Source: Ochrobactrum sp. CM-21-5 (GTDB taxonomy: Bacteria > Pseudomonadota > Alphaproteobacteria > Rhizobiales > Rhizobiaceae). Taken from it: a stretch of DNA of 64,000 nucleotides. Location: NCBI RefSeq assembly GCF_014253075.1, contig NZ_JACLZJ010000009.1, positions 45,610 through 109,609 of the forward strand, read 5' to 3'. The notes beneath the pieces were generated by a model that had not been told where the DNA came from, searched no databases, and was given only the letters and a program-made list of their open reading frames with translations. The translations under genes were made by a program, and so were the position numbers. This document shows positions 58,664 through 64,000 of this stretch, piece after piece (position 1 is the first letter of the stretch; the number at the start of each line of letters is the position of its first letter).

Positions 58664-59695
58664 ATGACCGGAGGGGTGTCAAAACGACTGGCAGTGTTCG
58701 GCATGGCCATCCTGCGGGAGACAATCGGGGTCTACTGGACGCTGGTCAAGATTATGCTGCCCGTAATGGTCTTGACGCAGCTGGCAATAGAGGCGGGTTT
58801 GATCAAGGCCATCTCGCCTGCCTTCGCCCCGATCATGCACCTCGTAGGTCTGCCGCCGGAAGCAGGGTTCGTCTGGGCGATGAATCTGCTGGTAGGCGTG
58901 TGGAGTGGGGCAGTAGTGATGTTTGCCGTTTTGCCGGTCGATACACTGACCGCAGCGCAGGTAACGGTCCTCGGTTCGCTTTTTCTCTTCGCCCACGCTC
59001 TTCCCATCGAGCAGCGCATCGTACAAAAGGCTGGGCCGCGCTTTATCGTTTCGACCTTGATCCGGCTTGGCGGTGGACTCGTCTTTGCATGGGGGATCAA
59101 CTTGATTTCCAGCCGGACCGGCTGGCTGACGGAGCCGGTTGCGCCAAGCTGGGTGCCTGGTCATTACGATTCAAGCTGGAGCGGCTTTGTCACCGATACT
59201 GCGTCCACTCTGATCTGGATATTCGTCGTCCTGCTCGGTCTGGTGGCTGTTCTGAAGACAATGGATGCGCTCGATATGACGCGCTTCCTCAATATGCTCC
59301 TCTCGCCTCTGCTGCGCTTTCTCGGGATCGCCAGGGACGCAGCGCCACTGACCGTGGTCGGTCTGGTTCTGGGCCTGTCTTATGGTGGCGGTCTTATCAT
59401 CCGTGAAGCACAGCGCGGGCATCTTCCACCCAGAGACGTTTTCCTTGCTTCGAGTTTCATGGGGCTATGTCATAGCCTGATCGAGGACACGTTGATCGTC
59501 GTGGCTCTCGGCGCGAATATCTATGTTGTCCTGTTCGGTCGTCTGTTCTTTTCCGTTGTCCTGATCGCAATCCTTGCCAGGCTCCTCCGCCGAACGAGCG
59601 ATACTGTCTTCTTTCGCTTTCTCTATCAGAATGCGCTGCATCGCAAATCGCAGCCCCGGTATGGGGCGACAGCCGAACAGCCGATAGACCCGTGA
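58664..59695 (+). CDS. Nucleoside-recognition (Gate) domain membrane protein
   Basis: 343 aa with about 8 transmembrane helices. The two Gate-like halves contain MVLTQLAIEAGLIKAISPAF and GLVLGLSYGGGLIIREAQRG. Related proteins (YjiH/SpmA-like) are transport-associated or of unknown function. Ribosome site GGAGGAGG. The frequent neighbourhood with nucleobase and amidohydrolase genes suggests a second transport component. Exact role unknown. Confidence 0.8.
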   Translation: MTGGVSKRLAVFGMAILRETIGVYWTLVKIMLPVMVLTQLAIEAGLIKAISPAFAPIMHLVGLPPEAGFVWAMNLLVGVWSGAVVMFAVLPVDTLTAAQVTVLGSLFLFAHALPIEQRIVQKAGPRFIVSTLIRLGGGLVFAWGINLISSRTGWLTEPVAPSWVPGHYDSSWSGFVTDTASTLIWIFVVLLGLVAVLKTMDALDMTRFLNMLLSPLLRFLGIARDAAPLTVVGLVLGLSYGGGLIIREAQRGHLPPRDVFLASSFMGLCHSLIEDTLIVVALGANIYVVLFGRLFFSVVLIAILARLLRRTSDTVFFRFLYQNALHRKSQPRYGATAEQPIDP

Positions 59696-59855
59696 CTAGC
59701 AGATGTTCCGGAAATATTGCGCGTAACGCAATGCTCAATTCGCGGGAAGTTCCAGTATGTTGGGTTCTTCAGGGATGCAATAGGTTTTGAAACCGGGAAC
59801 CGTTACCGTTGAAACGTACAATATAGTTTGGCCGGCTCGGCGAGAGGTTTCAAAT

Positions 59856-60818
59856 ATGGACTTCAATCACCTCAAACAGTTCGATTTGCGGACATTGCGT
59901 TATTTTCTTGTCGTTGCCGAAGAGTTGCATTTCGGTCGCGCCGCAGCACGTCTGAACATGTCGCAACCGCCGCTCAGCCAGCAAATCAAGCAGTTGGAGG
60001 ATCGGCTCGGGGTTTTGCTGTTCATGCGAAGCCATCACAATGTCGAACTGACTGCTGCAGGCGCTGCGTTGAAGGAGCAAGCTCCTTTGATCTTTCAGCA
60101 GCTGGATAAGGCCGTCACTGTGACCCGGCTAACTGCTGTTGGATCGGTGGGACGACTGGATATAGGCGTCATCAGTTCTTCGCTCGTTGGAATTATACCG
60201 AAGGCGTTCGATATTTTCACCAGTTCGTACCCCGACGTCGACTGGCAGCTGCACGAATTGACGCCAGCGCTTCAGATACAGGGGTTGCTAGAACGCCGCA
60301 TCGATATTTGCCTGTTTCGAATGCCGCCGCATCAAGACGGGCTGCATAGGGAAATTATCATGCAGGAAGAGCTCATGGTCGCCCTGCCGCAAGTTCATCC
60401 CCTGGCTACTCAAAGGGCTGTCTCGCTTGTGCAGCTGGAGCACCAGCCCTTTGTCATGTTCGGACTGCGACAGTCGAGGTTTGCAGACTTTTTGTATCAA
60501 TGTTGCGTCAAAGCGGGCTTTACGCCCCAGATTCGCCAGCAGGTGGTTGAAGTTCAGTCTTTATTGAGCCTTGTCGGTGCAAATATTGGCGTTGCGTTGC
60601 TTCCAGCCAGTATGCGGCAGTTGGCGCCGCCTCATGTGGTTTTCAGGCCAATTCGACCGTCGCCTCCCAAGATACCACTATACGCGATCCATAGAGACGG
60701 TGACAATTCTCCGACACTCCAATGCTTCCTGACCATTGTGCGCAAGTTGGTGGTGGAGCATCAGGATGGCACCAACTCCGACGAAACCGATCGCCAGATC
60801 CAGTCGATGTTTGACTAG
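59856..60818 (+). CDS. LysR-family transcription regulator
   Basis: 320 aa from ATG 59856 (GAGAGG upstream; the 23 residues before it lack a site). N-terminal winged HTH: LRTLRYFLVVAEELHFGRAA then RLNMSQPPLSQQIKQLEDRL. C-terminal ligand-binding domain with ALPQVHPLATQR and IGVALLPASMRQLAP. It is read in the same direction as the cluster and probably regulates it in response to substrate. A 160-bp gap upstream holds its promoter. Confidence 0.9.
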   Translation: MDFNHLKQFDLRTLRYFLVVAEELHFGRAAARLNMSQPPLSQQIKQLEDRLGVLLFMRSHHNVELTAAGAALKEQAPLIFQQLDKAVTVTRLTAVGSVGRLDIGVISSSLVGIIPKAFDIFTSSYPDVDWQLHELTPALQIQGLLERRIDICLFRMPPHQDGLHREIIMQEELMVALPQVHPLATQRAVSLVQLEHQPFVMFGLRQSRFADFLYQCCVKAGFTPQIRQQVVEVQSLLSLVGANIGVALLPASMRQLAPPHVVFRPIRPSPPKIPLYAIHRDGDNSPTLQCFLTIVRKLVVEHQDGTNSDETDRQIQSMFD

Positions 60819-60880
60819 AAACCTGATGCCCGATGCCTTTCAAGGTAGGGATAGAAACGCTTTGCCAATAAATCGGACCT

Positions 60881-61582
60881 TTATTTTCCGCCTTTCACGA
60901 CAGAGAAGAAGAGAAAGCGGGGCTTGGTCGTTAAACTCTGATGTGCTTCTGGAAAAAGGGCGCGGGCTTCAGGGTCGGGTTGCGGTTCACTCACAACATC
61001 AATCTGAAATCCGGCCGACTTGAGTGCATCAAACATGGCGTGGAGCGGCCGATGCCAAAAGCGCATCGTGATGGATTTGCCCCCACGCTGCCACGTCTCG
61101 CTAAAGTCATAAGTCTCGAAATAGTTGTCGTGGCCGGCTAACTGATGATCCATGAACGGGTGATGTGTAGAAAAAATCAGGCGACCGCCCTCTGACAAGA
61201 CACGGTTGAATTCTGAAAGAGGTAGCGACCAGTCAGGCAGATAATGCATGACCAAGGACGAGATGACCAAATCGAAAGCATCGTCTTCAAAGGGTAATGC
61301 CTTGTTCAAATCCGCCGGCAATAAGCGCGCGCGTCCTGCGAGGCGACGTTCGGCGATCTGGAGTAAGCCGGTGCTTGCATCGATTCCGGTAAGAATGGCT
61401 CCCCGGTCAACAAGAACGGCGGCATGAGCCCCGCCACCACATCCCGCATCGAGTACACGAAGACCTTTGACGTTGCCTGTCAGCGAAAGAATTGCCGGTC
61501 GCTCGTAGTAAGCATTCCAGGCGTTGTTCTCGTTGTCTGCCTGATACGCAGCGGCGAAGGTATCGTAATCATTCTCTGACAA
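60881..61582 (-). CDS. Class I SAM-dependent methyltransferase
   Basis: 233 aa. SAM motif LRVLDAGCGGGAHAAVLVDR, acidic GIDASTGLL, and motif ALPFEDDAFDLVISSLVMHY with the post-motif LIFSTHHPFMDH. UbiE/Methyltransf_11 type; substrate unknown. Separate leftward unit convergent with the LysR gene. N-terminal YDTFAAAYQADNENNAWNAY is a frequent start in this subgroup. Confidence 0.88.
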   Translation of the reverse strand: MSENDYDTFAAAYQADNENNAWNAYYERPAILSLTGNVKGLRVLDAGCGGGAHAAVLVDRGAILTGIDASTGLLQIAERRLAGRARLLPADLNKALPFEDDAFDLVISSLVMHYLPDWSLPLSEFNRVLSEGGRLIFSTHHPFMDHQLAGHDNYFETYDFSETWQRGGKSITMRFWHRPLHAMFDALKSAGFQIDVVSEPQPDPEARALFPEAHQSLTTKPRFLFFSVVKGGK

Positions 61583-61675
61583 TGCATCTCCTCGCCGGGG
61601 CCGGCCTACTTGGCAGTATCTTATATGGTTGTGCCACTGCTTTCAGCCCCTTATGCGGCTGGCCAAAGGCCGTCG

Positions 61676-62524
61676 TCAAGCATCCGAAACCCGCCGCAAG
61701 ACCGCAGCAACGATGGCTTCTGGCCGATCTTCCTGAACAAGATGTCCTGAATCTGAAATAGGAACACAAGCATGCCCGGAGATCAATGAGGCCAGAGCCT
61801 CTCCTTTCGCAAATGGGATCCAATCGTCTTTTTCGCCCCAGAGAACAGTCACAGGGCAATCCATCTTCTCGTAAAGCCCTTGAATCTCGTCCGTGAACTT
61901 CTGATCCATCTGAGCAATCTGCCGATAGAAAGCTGGCTGACCGATCGGACCCAGCCATGGCGCGCTATAAATCTCCAAAGCCTGTTGGGACAGCGGATTG
62001 TACGCGGCTGTCTGCAAATATGCCTGTAGCAATGCCCGATGCATGTAATCCGGCATTCCGGCAAACGCCGCCTCATGGTTTCGCACGTGCTGGACGAAGG
62101 GTGACCCCCACGGAGCGATCGCAACCGCGTCGAAGATCGTTAGCGAGGCGTAACGCAGCCCATTCAGATAATAGGCACGCAGCGCTGTGGCCCCGCCGAA
62201 GTCATGCGCCAGCACGTCGGGGCGATCCAGGTTCCACTCCTTGAACAGAGCCGCAAGTGTCCTGTTCTGAATGCCCAGAGATACATCTTGTCCATCGTGC
62301 ATCCCGGACTGCCCGTACCCCACCAGATCGAAATAGTAGACAGTTCGCCGATCCGCGATCTGCGGGATGATCCTGCGCCAGGCCTGCGAAGAAAACGGTG
62401 TGCCGTGAATCGCGACGAGCGGTGGCCCATCTCCGGATTTACCCCAACGGACCGTGTTGCCTTCGATGATTGACGTATTTGGGAGTTCCAGCACTAGCCT
62501 CTCCATATCGTTATCCAGATCCAT
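61676..62524 (-). CDS. Alpha/beta hydrolase (haloalkane dehalogenase/epoxide hydrolase-like)
   Basis: 282 aa. Oxyanion HGTPF, nucleophile elbow LAHDFGGAT with Asp in place of Ser (as in dehalogenases and epoxide hydrolases), acid in VLWGEKDDWIP and catalytic His in ISDSGHLVQEDRP. The Asp nucleophile argues against a simple esterase. Substrate unknown. It lies 93 nt upstream of the methyltransferase on the same strand and may be co-transcribed. Confidence 0.85.
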   Translation of the reverse strand: MDLDNDMERLVLELPNTSIIEGNTVRWGKSGDGPPLVAIHGTPFSSQAWRRIIPQIADRRTVYYFDLVGYGQSGMHDGQDVSLGIQNRTLAALFKEWNLDRPDVLAHDFGGATALRAYYLNGLRYASLTIFDAVAIAPWGSPFVQHVRNHEAAFAGMPDYMHRALLQAYLQTAAYNPLSQQALEIYSAPWLGPIGQPAFYRQIAQMDQKFTDEIQGLYEKMDCPVTVLWGEKDDWIPFAKGEALASLISGHACVPISDSGHLVQEDRPEAIVAAVLRRVSDA

Positions 62525-63191
62525 GACCGTGTCATGTGGAGTATTTTCAGATACTCCGCCTCAACAACCATGGGCTGAGACTATAGAACTGGTCGGGAAC
62601 AGCCAAGTTCGCCAGCTTTCGCGGATGCAGATCGACGGTTCGCTCTGATCGGCGCGCTAGATTGCGGTAAAACGGCGTTTTTAAATGCTCGCACTGGCGG
62701 TCGTCAGAAGGTCGGCAATTATGCAGGCGTTACGCGGCCCGAGGAATGTGGCTGACATTGGGTTATATACTTGTTCTGGCCCATATCTTTTCCCTCATCG
62801 TTTACCGGATCGCGCTCCTGATCCGAACGGAAGATCGTTTTCGGCGGCGGCAAGTCAGCCATTGCGCAGGCGTGATGCCCGTCGGACGTCCGATGCATCC
62901 GCTTCTGACAGCATACATACATAGCGCATAGCGGCTCTGCTGCGGTTGTCACAAACGGCCATTCTGAACGTTTCATGCTCCTCAATGATCCGATCCAACT
63001 CACGGGGAGATTCGAAGCCGGAGATTGAGGTGCTGGCGGCAATATGTCGGTTAATTCCGGCAATATGCCTGCCAAGCCGACATATGGGTGGATGTCTGGG
63101 GAGGGTGGCTGTGCCAGATTTCAACGACAATACAATGAAAACAAAAAACGCTTAGACGAATAAGCAATCAAACGAGGGGAAATGCAACCAG
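62525..63191. other. 667-bp region without an intact gene
   Basis: Contains a probable decayed regulator segment (62855-63130, minus). Short frames on the plus strand, such as 62746-62931 with one hydrophobic helix, have no ribosome site. The promoter for the substrate-binding protein should lie in the last 60 bp, which is AT-rich. Confidence 0.45.
62855..63130 (-). pseudogene. Possible GntR/FCD-domain regulator remnant
   Basis: The frame ends with ELDRIIEEHETFRMAVCDNR followed by SRAAMRYVC, which resembles the last helices of FCD domains (..EH..I..AI...D...A..AM). No N-terminal HTH is found upstream before 63191. Likely a decayed C-terminal fragment of a regulator once paired with the adjacent transporter. 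Weak similarity only. Confidence 0.3.
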
Positions 63192-63977
63192 ATGACGGAA
63201 ACATTCAAGGGGTTTCTTGCTTTAGCCGCAACAACGATCATGTTTTCATTTTATGTCCTGCCAGCCAATGCGGACGATCTTGAGAAAATCAGGAAAACAG
63301 GTGAACTCAGTATCGCCATGAGCGGCCAGTACCCGCCGTTCAACTTCGTCAATGACAATAATGAAGTTGTCGGATTCGATGCTGCCATTGGTTCGGCGAT
63401 TGCGGAACGCATGGGCGTAAAGGCAAGAATCGTAACCACGCCGTTCGACGGTATTATTGCCGGCGTCCTGGCCAACAAATATGACACTGTCATCGGTTCG
63501 ACTGCGATTACGCCGGAACGCCAGAAGGCAGTCGATTTTGTCGGCCCATATTATCACGCGGGCAGGACAATTATTGTAAAGGAAAATTCTCCGATACAAG
63601 CCCTGGAGGATTTAAAAGGGAAAACCGTAGGCGTTATTCTCGGCGATACCCATGATAAATGGGCACGCGCGCAGGGCGACTTTAACATCCGCACCTACAA
63701 GGCCTTGCCTGAATTGTTGCTGGAGCTCGATGCCAGTCGCATCGATGCCATTGTCATGGATCGTATCCCGGTCATGGTGGCGATCAAGGAAACCGGTCAG
63801 AAGATTCGTCGCCTTGATACACCCGATATTGAAGGTGGGGATGTTTCAGTTGGCATTGCGATCCGGAAGAACAATCCGGATTTGAAGGCTGCGATGCAGG
63901 CGGCTCTGGACGCGATCATGGCGGACGGGACCTATGAGAAGATCGCCATGGAATGGGTTGGCAGCGACATCCGCTGA
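63192..63977 (+). CDS. ABC transporter substrate-binding protein (polar amino acid type)
   Basis: 261 aa, SBP_bac_3 family. Signal peptide with LPANA cleavage site near residue 28. RKTGELSIAMSGQYPPFNFV then NEVVGFDAAIGSAIAERMGV and GVLANKYDTVIGSTAITPER are typical of cystine/lysine-arginine-type receptors. The likely ribosome site GAGGGG is 13 nt from the ATG, longer than usual, so the start is slightly uncertain. Permease and ATPase genes should follow beyond the window. Confidence 0.88.
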   Translation: MTETFKGFLALAATTIMFSFYVLPANADDLEKIRKTGELSIAMSGQYPPFNFVNDNNEVVGFDAAIGSAIAERMGVKARIVTTPFDGIIAGVLANKYDTVIGSTAITPERQKAVDFVGPYYHAGRTIIVKENSPIQALEDLKGKTVGVILGDTHDKWARAQGDFNIRTYKALPELLLELDASRIDAIVMDRIPVMVAIKETGQKIRRLDTPDIEGGDVSVGIAIRKNNPDLKAAMQAALDAIMADGTYEKIAMEWVGSDIR

Positions 63978-64000
63978 TCCGTTTTCCGCCTCTTCTGCCA

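Noticed and set aside
1..63999. CRISPR arrays and insertion sequences
   Set aside because: No regularly spaced direct repeats with unique spacers and no transposase genes or terminal inverted repeats were seen. The only regular repeats are the iterons at 2663-2773.

Overview
The window is about 47.4 kb of integrated phage DNA followed by 16.6 kb of ordinary alphaproteobacterial chromosome. Gene families (DUF982, gene-transfer-agent-type tail chaperones, GTTC-N7-GTTC LexA boxes, the style of the chromosomal catabolic genes) point to Hyphomicrobiales, probably a Brucella/Ochrobactrum-like host. The genus is inferred, not proven.

The most notable feature is a nested element. A HK97-type siphophage prophage ('helper') runs from before position 1 to its integrase at 46253-47395. 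A second element of 16,030 bp lies inside its terminase large-subunit gene, between two copies of the 16-bp core TCAACAACATGATCAC at 1865-1880 and 17895-17910. The core lies at the 3' end of terL, and insertion rebuilds an intact terL (C-terminus NNMITIIY). The original end (NNMITITW, stop, portal ribosome binding site) remains beyond the right repeat, directly before the portal gene. The inserted element has its own tyrosine integrase beside the right repeat, related HTH/AlpA-like proteins at both ends, a replication gene containing four 18-bp interrupted palindromes (lambda-O-like origin), and a tRNA-Gln(TTG).

The inserted element encodes HK97 major capsid protein, HNH, TerS, tail assembly chaperone, gp10-like neck protein and tape measure. 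It has no TerL, portal, protease, tail tube, tail tip or lysis genes. Its genes are counterparts of those that set capsid size, packaging specificity and tail length, and its capsid protein has a scaffolding delta domain about 35 residues shorter than the helper's. I read it as a phage satellite parasitising the prophage it sits in. Its cargo (11.2-15.0 kb) includes a possible toxin-antitoxin pair and an AT-rich three-gene operon (STAS/GHKL ATPase, STAS-like DUF4325, membrane protein) that is a candidate undescribed signalling or defence system.

From 17.9 kb the helper late genes resume: portal, S49 protease, capsid, Ig-domain protein, connectors, HNH, tail terminator, tail tube, chaperone with a likely -1 frameshift, tape measure, tail tip, fibres, endolysin and spanins (to 39.9 kb). 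Several morons interrupt the module. Then come an AT-rich moron, a small early-type operon (40.9-43.3 kb), a leftward operon with two LexA boxes and an SRAP peptidase (43.7-46.2 kb), and the P4-type integrase.

The chromosomal part has cyclopropane fatty acid synthase and ecotin (with a displaced N-terminus). A same-direction cluster follows: two ACMSD-type amidohydrolases (the first lacks the metal-binding HxH), UbiD, UbiX, a COG0523 GTPase, an NCS2 permease, a CodA-like deaminase, a nucleoside-recognition membrane protein and a LysR regulator. It looks like uptake and decarboxylation/hydrolysis of an N-heterocyclic or aromatic carboxylate. A methyltransferase, an alpha/beta hydrolase, a possible GntR remnant and an ABC substrate-binding protein close the window.
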